Assembly (NCBI GenBank): GCA_038523925.1
Contig: JBCBIY010000002.1
Span: 310,001 to 374,000, forward strand
Reading direction: 5' to 3'
DNA: 64,000 bases
Source of the DNA: JBCBWG01 sp038523925
Lineage (GTDB): Bacteria > Pseudomonadota > Alphaproteobacteria > Rhizobiales > Hyphomicrobiaceae
Shown: in pieces, positions 39,754 to 50,895 of the stretch
Layout of the letters: each line of letters begins with the position of its first letter
How positions within the stretch are numbered: position 1 is the first letter of the stretch
Made by a program: the position numbers and the translations under genes
Notes under the pieces: generated by a model
Told to the model about the DNA's origin: nothing
The model's database searches: none
The model's input: the letters and a program-made list of their open reading frames with translations, nothing else

Positions 39754-40275
39754 CTACAGCGCGACAAGCTCGGCGCGAAAGCGCGGTCCGTTCGCCTTGT
39801 ATGCATCCGCCGCGCGCTTCATGAGGGCGCGCTCTTTGTCGCCGACCTGACGGATAATCTTGCCAGGCGCGCCGAGCACGACTGAGCCGGACGGGATCTC
39901 CTTTCCCTCCGCAATCAATGCGCCGGCGCCAATCAGGCAGTCCTCGCCAATGACCGCTCCGTTCAGGATCGTTGCGCCCATGCCGATCAGCGACCGCGCC
40001 CCGATTGCGCACCCGTGCAGCATGACTTTGTGTCCGATAGTGACGTCGGCCTCGATCGTCATCGGAAAACCGGGGTCGGTGTGGAGGACGCAGCCGTCCT
40101 GCACGTTCGCGCCCTCGCCAATGAGGACCTGCTCGTTGTCGCCGCGGATGACCGCGCGGAACCAGACGCTTGCGCCGGAGGCAATGACCACGTTGCCCAT
40201 GACATCCGCGGTCGGCGCGACCCAGGCATCGGGCGCAATGTCAGGTGCGATATCACCGAGCCGGTAGAGCGGCAT
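39754..40275 (-). CDS. Gamma-class carbonic anhydrase-like protein
   Basis: A 173-residue left-handed beta-helix protein of the gamma carbonic anhydrase family. Hexapeptide repeats run through the middle, and three His are placed as zinc ligands in VLHTDPGFP, TIGHKVMLHGC and nearby. WFRAVIRGDN is the characteristic N-terminal motif (Arg and Asp at the trimer interface). The start is the ATG at 40275 after GGGAGG; a TTG two codons upstream is possible. Such proteins are cytosolic trimers; many have weak or no carbonic anhydrase activity. It is part of a minus-strand run with DUF3126 and cysE. Confidence 0.9.
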   Translation of the reverse strand: MPLYRLGDIAPDIAPDAWVAPTADVMGNVVIASGASVWFRAVIRGDNEQVLIGEGANVQDGCVLHTDPGFPMTIEADVTIGHKVMLHGCAIGARSLIGMGATILNGAVIGEDCLIGAGALIAEGKEIPSGSVVLGAPGKIIRQVGDKERALMKRAADAYKANGPRFRAELVAL

Positions 40276-40291
40276 GCCCAAAACCTCCCGA

Positions 40292-40504
40292 TCAGGCGTC
40301 GTCCAGATCGACGTCGAGAATGACCATCTGGAGCTGGTAGCTCACTTCGCCGTCTTCTTCTTCGCGATAGAGCGGCGCAAGGAAGTCTTCGCCGATGAAC
40401 ACCTCGGCCATGTCCGTCTTCTTCGGGTGCATGACGACGCGGAGCTGGTCGGTCCGGAAGGTCTTCTGCAGGTACCGGGTAAGCTCCGGCAAGTCGTCTT
40501 TCAT
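40292..40504 (-). CDS. DUF3126 family protein
   Basis: A 70-residue protein of the alphaproteobacterial DUF3126 family, beginning DDLPELTRYLQKTFRTDQLRVVMHP and ending VILDVDLDD. It is acidic and probably cytosolic. The family typically lies right after cysE, as here (111 bases downstream of it), so a link with sulfur or cysteine metabolism is possible but untested. The gene lies only 16 bases before the start of the carbonic-anhydrase-like gene and is likely in the same transcript. Confidence 0.9.
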   Translation of the reverse strand: MKDDLPELTRYLQKTFRTDQLRVVMHPKKTDMAEVFIGEDFLAPLYREEEDGEVSYQLQMVILDVDLDDA

Positions 40505-40615
40505 GATGCTTCTCGTTTGCGGCTGAGTGGTCGGGGTTGGGTTTGTTTGTGGTGCGGCTCGCGCGGCAGAGCGCGCGCGGGCGACGCGATCATTGTGCGT
40601 TGCGAGCGAACTTGC

Positions 40616-41470
40616 TCAGATGCCGCCGCCGGCTTCCGAAAACTCGCCGCCGTTGACGATGAAGAGCTGATCCATGGACCGGGCAGGCTCTGGGCAGCCG
40701 GCGGGCCCGATGACTTTTGCCGGCACGCCTGCGACCGTCACCTTCGGCGGTACTTCTTTGACGACCACGCTGCCGGCACCGATCCGCGAGCAGTCGCCAA
40801 TCTTGATATTGCCGAGCACCGACGCGCCGGCGCCAATCAGGACGTTGTTGCCAACCTTTGGGTGGCGATCGCCTCCGGCCTTGCCGGTCCCGCCAAGTGT
40901 CACGCCGTGAAGCATCGAGACATTGTCGCCGATCACCGCCGTCTCGCCGACGACAATTCCGTGACCGTGGTCAAGCATGATCCCGCGCCCGACCCTGGCG
41001 GCCGGGTTGATGTCGACGGAAAACGTCTTCGAGGCCTGGCTTTGCAGATAGAGCGCGAAGTCGCGCCGGCCGTTGGTCAAGAGCCAGTGCGCGAAGCGGT
41101 GTGCGACCAGCGCGTGGAAGCCTTTGAAGTAGATGAGCGCATCCATGTAACGCGTGCAGGCCGGGTCGCGGTCATAGACGGCTGCGAGATCAGCACGGAA
41201 GGCGAGGCCGATGTCGCCGGCAGCCGCGAGCACGTCCTGAAACGTGTTCTCGATCAGGCCAGCACTGACGTCGGGATGATCGAGCCGGCGCGCGACCCGG
41301 TAGCAGACGGCCTCCTCAAGCGTGCGATGCGCGAGGATTGCTGAGTGCAGAAATCCACCAATCGCAGGGTCCTGGGCGACGGCCGCGCGCGCCTCTGTCT
41401 TCAGCGCTTCCCAGATCGGATCAACGGCTGCCAGCGGCTCCCGCCGCGCGGTCGAGGTCGGTGGCGACAT
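40616..41470 (-). CDS. cysE: Serine O-acetyltransferase
   Basis: A 284-residue CysE, which makes O-acetylserine from serine and acetyl-CoA as the first step of cysteine synthesis. The N-terminal helical domain includes DPIWEALKTEARAAV and RDPACTRYMDALIYFKGF; the C-terminal left-handed beta-helix holds the catalytic DHGHGIVVGETAVIGDNVS and GGTGKAGGDRHPKVG, the acetyl-CoA site. The C terminus carries about 25 residues beyond the helix (MDQLFIVNGGEFSEAGGGI), which may include the CysK-binding tail, as it ends in Ile. A long non-coding region lies upstream. Confidence 0.96.
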   Translation of the reverse strand: MSPPTSTARREPLAAVDPIWEALKTEARAAVAQDPAIGGFLHSAILAHRTLEEAVCYRVARRLDHPDVSAGLIENTFQDVLAAAGDIGLAFRADLAAVYDRDPACTRYMDALIYFKGFHALVAHRFAHWLLTNGRRDFALYLQSQASKTFSVDINPAARVGRGIMLDHGHGIVVGETAVIGDNVSMLHGVTLGGTGKAGGDRHPKVGNNVLIGAGASVLGNIKIGDCSRIGAGSVVVKEVPPKVTVAGVPAKVIGPAGCPEPARSMDQLFIVNGGEFSEAGGGI

Positions 41471-41915
41471 CGTTCCCAGGCTCCCAGGTTTCAGCGGTCG
41501 GATCGCGGTCCATCGGGGCCACTCCCGCTGTCAAGTTCCTATCATCAGGTACATAGCGGCTCGGTCATCGGATTGCACGCGGCAGGCCAAAGCGCGCTTT
41601 ACCGTTCACTTACTAACACGCGAGAAATGCTCATCTCGCACACGCAGCAATCCTCGGTGTCGCCCGTGCCACGCAGGAGCGTAAGATGCGAATTCGGCAA
41701 GCGAAACAGCCGCTTCAAGGAGACGGCAAAGGCGGCTTGTGAAACATGCCTGCTATTGGGCCACATGCCAATTTGCGAACCGGCAACGCTTCGGTTGCAC
41801 GCCCAACGGGAACGCACGGCAGCGCACAACAAAAAGATGTTGCCGCGGTCAGCGGTCAGCGCCAACGTAATCAACAGCTAGCCCATGAGTGGGCGGAGCG
41901 TTTGGAGGCAAAGCC
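41471..41915. other. 445-base region without a recognisable gene
   Basis: Between cysE and the 31-residue ORF. Short frames exist on both strands but have the composition of chance frames, with many Cys, Arg and Ser and no start signals. The region is less GC-rich than neighbours. It may contain the cysE promoter and leader; no riboswitch or tRNA was recognised. Confidence 0.5.
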
Positions 41916-42011
41916 ATGACCGCAAGAGCACTGACTGCTTCTGTCGGACTAAACGCCTTGGCCGCACTGTCGTTCGCTTTTCTGACGGCGATCGTCTTCG
42001 GCCTTCTCTAG
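41916..42011 (+). CDS. 31-residue single-helix membrane peptide
   Basis: A tiny ORF with ATG at 41916 preceded by GGAGG (41904-41908) at seven bases. The product begins MTARALTASVG and continues as an uninterrupted hydrophobic helix ending TAIVFGLL, enough for one membrane span. A stem-loop followed by a T-rich tract lies 42 bases after the stop, so a complete small transcription unit is likely. Function is unknown. The strong ribosome site and the terminator argue for a real gene. Confidence 0.55.
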   Translation: MTARALTASVGLNALAALSFAFLTAIVFGLL

Positions 42012-42053
42012 AAAACGCTACCGCGCGGAGGCGCCGCGCACGACCACTTAACA

Positions 42054-42103
42054 GCCGCCCGTTTGAACCTCACCGGAGGGGATAGCGGGCGGCTTATTGT
42101 TTT
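42054..42103 (+). terminator. Intrinsic terminator after the 31-residue ORF
   Basis: GCCGCCCG (42054-42061) pairs with CGGGCGGC (42086-42093), followed by TTATTGTTTT. The loop is long (24 bases) but the stem is perfect. Confidence 0.65.
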
Positions 42104-42131
42104 GTGCACCTCGCGTCCGCAACGCGGCCGG

Positions 42132-42479
42132 TCATTTCTTGACCGCGTATCCGAGCACCGCGCCAACCAACGGGTAGTAGTAAGCATCGAGCTTGATGAC
42201 CCGGCCAACCGCTTCGGTGAGATCTGGGATGAGCGTCAGGCCTGCGAAAACAAGCGCAGTGCCGATCGAGAAAGCGAGCGTTGACGGCGTTGGCTGTGCG
42301 ACATCCTTCAGGATGAGGTGTCCGAGCACGCCGACCAGCCAGACGAGCACCCCGAAGATGAGCGCATAGACGAAGATGTCGAAGCCCTGCAGATCGATGG
42401 TCAGAAACCGCCTGATCTCAGGTGCGAGCCGAATTGAAAGACCAGCCTGGATTACAATTAGGACGAGACGTGCAAGCAT
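42132..42479 (-). CDS. Three-helix membrane protein, unknown function
   Basis: A 115-residue protein with hydrophobic helices around residues 32-55, 66-88 and 98-112, and an amphipathic N-terminal stretch (LVLIVIQAGLSIRLAPEIRRF). The C terminus is KK. I see no family motif. It is in the inner membrane by composition. It converges with the 31-residue ORF and lies 232 bases upstream of the metH2 stop side, on the same strand as the met operon but beyond its end. Confidence 0.65.
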   Translation of the reverse strand: MLARLVLIVIQAGLSIRLAPEIRRFLTIDLQGFDIFVYALIFGVLVWLVGVLGHLILKDVAQPTPSTLAFSIGTALVFAGLTLIPDLTEAVGRVIKLDAYYYPLVGAVLGYAVKK

Positions 42480-42711
42480 GATGAGCCCCCCGCGTGTGCG
42501 GATGGCAGAGGCGCGCGCCGCCTGTCAACGCCGCGCTCAGCCTGCCGACACGGTTGGGCTCTGAGGTGATGCAGGCCGGGCGCTTTGATCCGTTCAAGTT
42601 CACGCTAGCTCGCCGGCCCTGAACGCGCTCGGCCCTTTGACGCTCAGCCCTTCGGGCGAGTCGATACGGACGGAACCGTATGCCTATGAAAGCGTCCGAG
42701 TTTCGGCCCCA

Positions 42712-45402
<2,691 letters not shown>

Positions 45403-45433
45403 CGGTCTGATCCCGCCGGCTTCATTGCTTGGG

Positions 45434-46492
45434 TCACGCGTGAACAAACGGCTCGAGGCCTGAGAGGCGCATGCGGGTCGGCATGTCCGGCAGCGCGCGT
45501 GGCACCTCCGACGTGCAGGCCGCCACCAGCGCTGCGATATGTTCGGGCGTCGACCCGCAACAGCCGCCGACAATGTTAATGAGCCCATCTTCGGCCCAAG
45601 GCGCGACCTGCGCTGCCATCTCATCCGGCGTCTCGTCGTATTCGCCCATGGCGTTGGGCAGACCCGCATTCGGATATGCGGAGACGAATACGTCTGCGAC
45701 GCGCGCGAGGTCGGCAAGAAACGGGCGCATCAGTTCCGCGCCAAGCGCACAGTTAAGCCCGATCGAAAACGGCTTCAGGTGACGCATCGCATACCAGAAC
45801 GCCTCGACCGTTTGGCCTGAGAGCGTCCTGCCGGAGCGGTCTGTGATCGTCCCAGAGATCATCAGCGGAATGTCGCAACCGGCCGCATCAACAGCTTCTA
45901 AGGCCGCAAAACCAGCGGCCTTTGCATTGAGCGTGTCAAAGATCGTCTCGATCAGCAGAAGGTCAATACCGCCTTCGATAAGACCGTCGATCTGCTCGCG
46001 ATAGGCAGACACCAGCTCGTCAAAGCTGACGTTGCGATATCCCGGATCGTTGACGTCCGGCGAGATCGACGCGGTGCGATTGGTCGGGCCAACGGCGCCG
46101 GCGACATAGCGCGGGCGGTCCGGCGTCTCAGCGGTGACGGCGTCGGCTGCCTCACGGGCGAGCCTGGCAGAGGCGACATTCAACTCTCGCGACAGCTCTT
46201 CCATTGCGTAGTCCGCCATGGAGATCCGCTGCGCGTTAAATGTGTTTGTCTCGATGACGTCTGACCCGGCGCGGAGATACGCGAGATGGATGTCGCGGAT
46301 GACATCCGGCTGCGTCAGCGAGAGCAGATCGTTGTTGCCGCCGACATCGCTCTGCCAATCGGCAAAGCGCGTGCCGCGATAGTCCGCCTCGCCGAAGCTG
46401 TGCTGCTGGATCATCGTCCCCATCGCACCATCGAGGACGAGGATGCGTTCGCGCGCGGCGGCGGTGAGCTCGCCTCGGATATCTCGGGTCAT
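45434..46492 (-). CDS. metH: Homocysteine S-methyltransferase module of split methionine synthase
   Basis: A 352-residue protein corresponding to the N-terminal domain of MetH. It begins with LVLDGAMGTMIQQHSF and has the zinc-binding cysteines in GLNCALGAELM and GGCCGSTPEHIAAL. YVAGAVGPTNRT and ETIFDTLNAKAAGFA are other MetH landmarks. The ATG overlaps the metF stop by four bases. Its partner, metH2, follows after 31 bases. Both ends are intact, so this is a natural gene split, not a frameshift; such a split is known in several alphaproteobacteria. Confidence 0.94.
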   Translation of the reverse strand: MTRDIRGELTAAARERILVLDGAMGTMIQQHSFGEADYRGTRFADWQSDVGGNNDLLSLTQPDVIRDIHLAYLRAGSDVIETNTFNAQRISMADYAMEELSRELNVASARLAREAADAVTAETPDRPRYVAGAVGPTNRTASISPDVNDPGYRNVSFDELVSAYREQIDGLIEGGIDLLLIETIFDTLNAKAAGFAALEAVDAAGCDIPLMISGTITDRSGRTLSGQTVEAFWYAMRHLKPFSIGLNCALGAELMRPFLADLARVADVFVSAYPNAGLPNAMGEYDETPDEMAAQVAPWAEDGLINIVGGCCGSTPEHIAALVAACTSEVPRALPDMPTRMRLSGLEPFVHA

Positions 46493-47415
46493 TGATTGAC
46501 GACCTGTTTCAGCGGCTGCGCCTCGGGGCGAATGCCGAGCAGATGGCAAATCGCAAACACGAGGTCGGCGCGGTTGAGCGTGTAGAAGTGGAAGTCCGTG
46601 ATGCCGTGGTCGACGAGGTCCATGACCTGTTCGGCCGCGATCGCAGCTGCGACCAGGTGTGCGGTCTGCGGGTCATCGTCCAGGCCATCGAAACGGCGGG
46701 CAAGCCAGTGTGGGACGCTGGCGCCGGTGCGCGCGGCGAAGTTTGCGACTTGCGTGAAGTTGTGGATCGGCACGATGCCGGGGAGGATCGGACACCAGAT
46801 GCCGGCAGCCCGCGCGCGTTCGACAAAGCGGAGGAAGTGGTCGTTGTCGAAGAAGAACTGCGTGATGATCCGGCTGGCGCCTGCATCGACTTTCCGGCGC
46901 AGGTTCTCGATATCAGCATCCGCCGTCGCGCTCTCGGGGTGGCCCTCCGGATAGCCGCCGACCGAGACTGCAAAGTCGGCGATCGCTTTGATGCCGGCTG
47001 TCAGTTCGGCTGCATTGGCATAGCCATCCGGATGCGGCTCGTAAGCCGTCCCAGCGCCCGATGGCGGATCGCCGCGAAGCGCCACGATGTGGCGGACGCC
47101 AGCCGACCAATAGTCGCGCACGATGGCGTCCACTTCGGCCTTGCTTGCACCAACGCAGGTGAGGTGGGCCGCCGGCTCAAGCACGCTCTCGCGCACGAGT
47201 TGCGACACCGTCGCGTGCGTCCGCTCCCGTGTTGAGCCACCAGCACCATACGTCACTGAGACGAACGTCGGCGCGAGCGGCTCAAGCCGACGGATGCTGG
47301 ACCAGAGAGCGGCTTCCATCTTCTCCGATTTCGGCGGGAAGAACTCGAACGACACGCCAATGTCGCCGTCGCCAATCAGCCGGCTTTTGCGTTCGCGGTG
47401 AACCTTGAGTGTCAT
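46489..47415 (-). CDS. metF: Methylenetetrahydrofolate reductase
   Basis: A 308-residue FAD-dependent TIM-barrel enzyme that supplies methyltetrahydrofolate to the adjacent MetH. Signatures are VSFEFFPPKSEKME near residue 22, FVSVTYGAGGSTR, THLTCVG-like AAHLTCVGASKAEV, RHIVALRGDPP, and the catalytic segments near SRIITQFFFDNDHFLRF. The ATG overlaps the stop of the ArsR-methyltransferase gene by four bases and its own stop overlaps metH1 in the same way, so the four genes form one coupled operon. Confidence 0.96.
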   Translation of the reverse strand: MTLKVHRERKSRLIGDGDIGVSFEFFPPKSEKMEAALWSSIRRLEPLAPTFVSVTYGAGGSTRERTHATVSQLVRESVLEPAAHLTCVGASKAEVDAIVRDYWSAGVRHIVALRGDPPSGAGTAYEPHPDGYANAAELTAGIKAIADFAVSVGGYPEGHPESATADADIENLRRKVDAGASRIITQFFFDNDHFLRFVERARAAGIWCPILPGIVPIHNFTQVANFAARTGASVPHWLARRFDGLDDDPQTAHLVAAAIAAEQVMDLVDHGITDFHFYTLNRADLVFAICHLLGIRPEAQPLKQVVNQ

Positions 47416-48431
47416 TGGGACACGCTCTCTTTCTCAGACTGTCCGGTCTGGTGATTGGGTGTGCTGCGCGCGGCAAGCCAGAGGCTCACCGTCAACGCGT
47501 CGGGGCCGGCCGACGCCGGCGCTTCGAGCATTTCGTGGTGTGTGACTTCGAGACCCGCGGCGGCCAGCCATTGGCGCACATCGTCATCGGCGATGCCGAG
47601 GGCGCGATGGGCAAATCGCTCGCGGAACGACGCGTTGTCGTGTGGCGCGAAGTCGACGATCAGCAGTTGGCCGTCATCGGCGAGCACGCGCGCTGCCTCC
47701 TCGAGTGCCGCTTCTGGCCGCGTCAGGAAATGCAGCACCTGATGCAAAACGATGGCATCCACCGTCCGGTCGCGCAGTGCGATGTTGTAGATGTCGCCCT
47801 GGCGAACCTGTGCGTGGGAGAGGCGCTCGGCCTCGATCCGTGACCGCGCGTAGGCGAGCATGGCCTGGTTGCTGTCGAGCCCGACGCCGCGGTCAAACCG
47901 CTTCGCAAACAGCTCAAGAATGCGGCCCGTGCCGGTGCCAAGATCGAGGAAGTTCGCAAACGGCCCGCCGCCAAGCGCGTCCTGCATCGCAGCTTCAACC
48001 TGCGCTTCATCGACGTGCAGCGAGCGGATCTCATCCCACTGCCCGGCGTGATCTGCAAAGAAGCTTTCGGCCGCCTTGGCGCGGTCATCGAGGACCGCCG
48101 CGGCGCGCTCCCGGTCGCGGCTCGTGGTGTGATCCGCCGGGTCGAGTGCTGCGACGACCGTGGCGACGAAACCGTCAGCCCGCGCGGCTTCCGACAATCT
48201 CAGATTGACCCACGTGCCCTCACGGAACCGCTCGATGACGCCGGCCTCCGCCAGCAGCTTCAGATGCCGGCTGATGCGCGGCTGGCTCTGGCCAAGCACC
48301 TGCGTCAGGTCCTTGACGTTGAGTTCGGCGGAGAACAGCAGCGCAACAATCCGCAGCCGCGTCGGCTCCGCGATGGCGCGGAGCCGGGCGACAGCGTCTT
48401 CCGAGCTGAGAGATGGGAGTGGCAGGCTCAT
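47412..48431 (-). CDS. ArsR-type regulator fused to a SAM-dependent methyltransferase domain (SahR-like)
   Basis: A 339-residue two-domain protein. Residues about 10-90 are an ArsR winged helix (LRAIAEPTRLRIVALL, SQPRISRHLKLLAEAGVIERFREG). Residues about 140-320 are a class I methyltransferase fold with FLDLGTGTGRILEL and VGLDSNQAM. ArsR-methyltransferase fusions of this kind, including SahR, sense S-adenosylhomocysteine and control methionine-cycle genes in proteobacteria. It is the first gene of the operon and the operator at 48450-48471 lies within its own promoter. The start at 48431 follows AGGAG by five bases. Confidence 0.9.
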   Translation of the reverse strand: MSLPLPSLSSEDAVARLRAIAEPTRLRIVALLFSAELNVKDLTQVLGQSQPRISRHLKLLAEAGVIERFREGTWVNLRLSEAARADGFVATVVAALDPADHTTSRDRERAAAVLDDRAKAAESFFADHAGQWDEIRSLHVDEAQVEAAMQDALGGGPFANFLDLGTGTGRILELFAKRFDRGVGLDSNQAMLAYARSRIEAERLSHAQVRQGDIYNIALRDRTVDAIVLHQVLHFLTRPEAALEEAARVLADDGQLLIVDFAPHDNASFRERFAHRALGIADDDVRQWLAAAGLEVTHHEMLEAPASAGPDALTVSLWLAARSTPNHQTGQSEKESVSQ

Positions 48432-48448
48432 GATGTCTCCTAGCACGC

Positions 48449-48477
48449 ACATATAAAGATATCTTTATATGCGTCAA
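48449..48477 (-). promoter_or_regulatory. Promoter and perfect 22-bp palindromic operator of the met operon
   Basis: On the minus strand TTGACG (48472-48477) is followed after about 16 bases by TATATG. The spacer and the -10 are a perfect palindrome at 48450-48471 with half-site CATATAAAGAT. Binding there would block RNA polymerase. A short leader with AGGAG follows. This is the only such palindrome seen in the window. Confidence 0.75.
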
Positions 48478-48642
48478 CCAGGACGTGCAGATGGCGATGA
48501 ACGGGATCCGTCCTCACGACGTCCAAGCGAGACGACCGAAACGGCATGTTCCCTGCGGAACCGACATCTCAGCAGGGCCCTTTAAGCCTCGGGTAAGCAA
48601 AGACTGTCAGGGTCTGAGACAACCACTCAGGAGTAGTTAGCG

Positions 48643-49257
48643 ATGTCGTTTGGATGGGTGCGCCGTGTAAGCGTTGACGGCGATTGGGCGGCGCTGCCGA
48701 TGACATTGACGCTGCGGGCCGGTGCGCTTGCGGGCTTTGGCTATCTGCTCGTTGCAACCGTCGTGGCACTCTTCGTCTGCGCGCCGACAGCGCTTGCGCT
48801 TGCAAGCGTGATCGACTCGCAGGGTGTTGCCGCAGATTCACTCACCGCGATTGCAACCCTAAGCTTTGTTGCAGCGACCGCGCTCGCAGCAACCCTTTGG
48901 GCCCTTGCCTACGCAGCGCGTAGCTTCTTCGCGCGCACCGTCGTCGAAATCGCGCCGCGCATGATCGCAGTTCACCAACACTCACTGCTCGGCACCAAGA
49001 CGTCACGGACGCCGGTGACGGCCTTCGAAGGCATTTGCGTCCTGCCGCAGACCTCGCTCGATGGCCGCCTGTTCGGTGTCTACCTGATCCACCCGGAGCG
49101 CCACAAAAGCCCGCTTCTGATGCGCGCGCCGGCCATTGACCGCGACTGGGTTTCAGCCGCCGCCGCAAGCCTCAATCAGCCGATCATCGGCACGCCGGCA
49201 ACAGGCGCCGCGAAACCGTCAGAGACCGACGCACACGAGTCACTTGCTGCCGCGTAA
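48643..49257 (+). CDS. Membrane protein with PH-like domain, unknown function
   Basis: A 204-residue protein with two N-terminal helices (about residues 27-50 and 67-90) and a beta-rich cytoplasmic part beginning TVVEIAPRMIAVHQHSLLGTKTSR. The segment has the same order of features as the first half of the 53717-55042 protein (helix pair, then a short RTxVxIxxxxxxVxxHxLL run), so the two may be distant paralogues with a bacterial PH-like fold. AGGAG lies ten bases upstream. The tail is disordered. Function unknown. Confidence 0.7.
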   Translation: MSFGWVRRVSVDGDWAALPMTLTLRAGALAGFGYLLVATVVALFVCAPTALALASVIDSQGVAADSLTAIATLSFVAATALAATLWALAYAARSFFARTVVEIAPRMIAVHQHSLLGTKTSRTPVTAFEGICVLPQTSLDGRLFGVYLIHPERHKSPLLMRAPAIDRDWVSAAAASLNQPIIGTPATGAAKPSETDAHESLAAA

Positions 49258-49392
49258 TCGCCCGATTGCAGTCTGCGTTGTTGGTGCGTCATCCGAACCG
49301 TCGTACCCGCGAACAACCCATCGTCCGGATGCGATTTGGCCGCATTTGAGAACTAGGCCGATTGACAAAGACGAACGACAAGAGACTGACCC

Positions 49393-50016
49393 ATGCGCGC
49401 ACGTTTGAGCCCTTCTCCAGCTTCAGTTCGCCTCCCTCGTTTTGCCCTCCTGATTGCCGCCTCCCTTTTTGCCTTCGCCGGCACGCTGGCAGCTCCGCCG
49501 CTTGCAACAGAAGCACGCGCCGCTGACCCGGCCGTCGAATTCATGCGTCGCGCGGCAAACGAATTGATCAACGCGCAACGGCAGAAGTCTCCAGCCGCCT
49601 TCGCCCGCGTGATCCGCAAGTACGGTCACGTCCCGATCATCGGGCTCGATGCGCTCGGCTCTTATCGCGCGGGCCTCCGCCCGGCATCGCGCCGCCGCTA
49701 CCAAGGCGGCGTCGTCAAGTTCATCGCGCGCTACGCAGCAACGGAATCCCGCAAGTACCGCGTCGCCCGCGTGCAGTTCGCCAAGACATCTGCCCGCGAA
49801 GGCCAGCATGTGCTCGTCGACAGCCGCGTCATGCTCGCCGATGGCACGCAGTACGATGTGCGCTGGATGCTCGTCCCGCGCGGGCGCCGCTATAAGGTGC
49901 GCGATGCCCAGGTGCTCGGCTTTTGGGTATCGCCGTTCCTCCGCCAGCTCTTTGAGAACTACATCGCGGAAAATGGCGGCAAGGTCGACGCACTGGTCCT
50001 CGCGCTCAACCGCTAG
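49393..50016 (+). CDS. MlaC/Ttg2D-family periplasmic phospholipid-binding protein
   Basis: A 207-residue exported protein of the MlaC (toluene-tolerance Ttg2) family, which ferries phospholipids between the outer and inner membrane. The signal peptide ends near AADPAVEF (about residue 45). The mature part shows the helices and beta-sheet with FARVIRKYGHVPIIGLDALGSYR and the terminal FWVSPFLRQLFENYIAENGGKVDALV. The rest of an mla operon (mlaEFD) is not in the window, so this is an orphan copy. It could act with a remote MlaFEDB complex. Confidence 0.85.
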   Translation: MRARLSPSPASVRLPRFALLIAASLFAFAGTLAAPPLATEARAADPAVEFMRRAANELINAQRQKSPAAFARVIRKYGHVPIIGLDALGSYRAGLRPASRRRYQGGVVKFIARYAATESRKYRVARVQFAKTSAREGQHVLVDSRVMLADGTQYDVRWMLVPRGRRYKVRDAQVLGFWVSPFLRQLFENYIAENGGKVDALVLALNR

Positions 50017-50122
50017 AGACGACGCCATCGCCGCCGGCATTGAATGCCGCATTCGTTTCCGCCTAGGTTGCGCGACACCAACAGCGCCGGTTCAACCGGC
50101 GCGCGCAGGGCGGAAACTCACG

Positions 50123-50872
50123 ATGACGAACTCAATTGATCTTCAGGGCCGCGTAGCGGTCGTCACCGGTGGTGCGCAGGGTTTTGGCCGCGCATGCGCC
50201 GAGCGATTTGCAGCATCCGGCGCAAAGGTCGCGCTGTGGGACACGGACCGCGCGCTCGCCGAAAAAACAGCGGCTGAGATCGGCAGCGGCACGACCGTAT
50301 GCGAGACCGACGTCAGCGACTTTGCTTCGCTGGAAGCAGCCCGCGACGCGACCATCGAAGCCCACGGCAAAATCGACATCATGGTCAACAATGCGGGTGT
50401 CGCGGGGGCGAACGCGACGACCTGGGATACGACGCCTGACGAGTGGCGCCGCGTGATGCGGATCAACCTCGATGGGCCATTCCTGTGCTGCAAGGCGGTG
50501 GTCCCGCACATGACGGCCAACGACTACGGCCGCATCGTCAACGTCGCCTCGATCGCCGGCAAAGAGGGCAACCCGAACGCCGCGCACTATTCTGCATCTA
50601 AGGCCGGAGTCATCGCGCTGACGAAGTCGCTCGGCAAGGAGCTGGCGGGCCACAACATCGCGGTCAATGCGATCACGCCGGCGGCAGCCAAGACCGCGAT
50701 CTTCGACCAGATCAGCCAGGAGCATATCGACTACATGCTCTCGAAAATCCCGCGGAACCGGTTTGTCACGGTGGTGGAAATGGCCGGGATGGTCGCGTGG
50801 ATGGTGTCGGCGGAAAACTCGTTCACGACCGGCGCGGTGTTCGACCTCTCAGGCGGCCGGGCGACCTATTAG
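50123..50872 (+). CDS. Short-chain dehydrogenase/reductase, 3-oxoacyl-ACP reductase-like
   Basis: A 249-residue classical SDR. It has the TGGAQGFG cofactor loop near residue 17, NNAGVAG, the Ser-Tyr-Lys site as VNVASIAGKEGNPNAAHYSASK, and GGRATY at the end. Because Asp follows the second beta strand (WDTD), NAD(H) is the more likely cofactor. The ATG at 50123 fits the glycine-rich motif; an in-frame region upstream overlaps the mlaC-like gene and is not coding. Substrate unknown. It lies between the mlaC-like gene and the divergent VOC gene. Confidence 0.92.
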   Translation: MTNSIDLQGRVAVVTGGAQGFGRACAERFAASGAKVALWDTDRALAEKTAAEIGSGTTVCETDVSDFASLEAARDATIEAHGKIDIMVNNAGVAGANATTWDTTPDEWRRVMRINLDGPFLCCKAVVPHMTANDYGRIVNVASIAGKEGNPNAAHYSASKAGVIALTKSLGKELAGHNIAVNAITPAAAKTAIFDQISQEHIDYMLSKIPRNRFVTVVEMAGMVAWMVSAENSFTTGAVFDLSGGRATY

Positions 50873-50895
50873 CGCCATCACGCGGTTCAATCAGC

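Noticed and set aside
41345..41881. 178-codon frame in the gene-free region
   Set aside because: It begins inside cysE on the other strand, has an odd composition and lacks a ribosome site.
45403..45433. Frameshift in metH
   Set aside because: Both products are complete at domain boundaries with their own starts, and the split arrangement is known in alphaproteobacteria.
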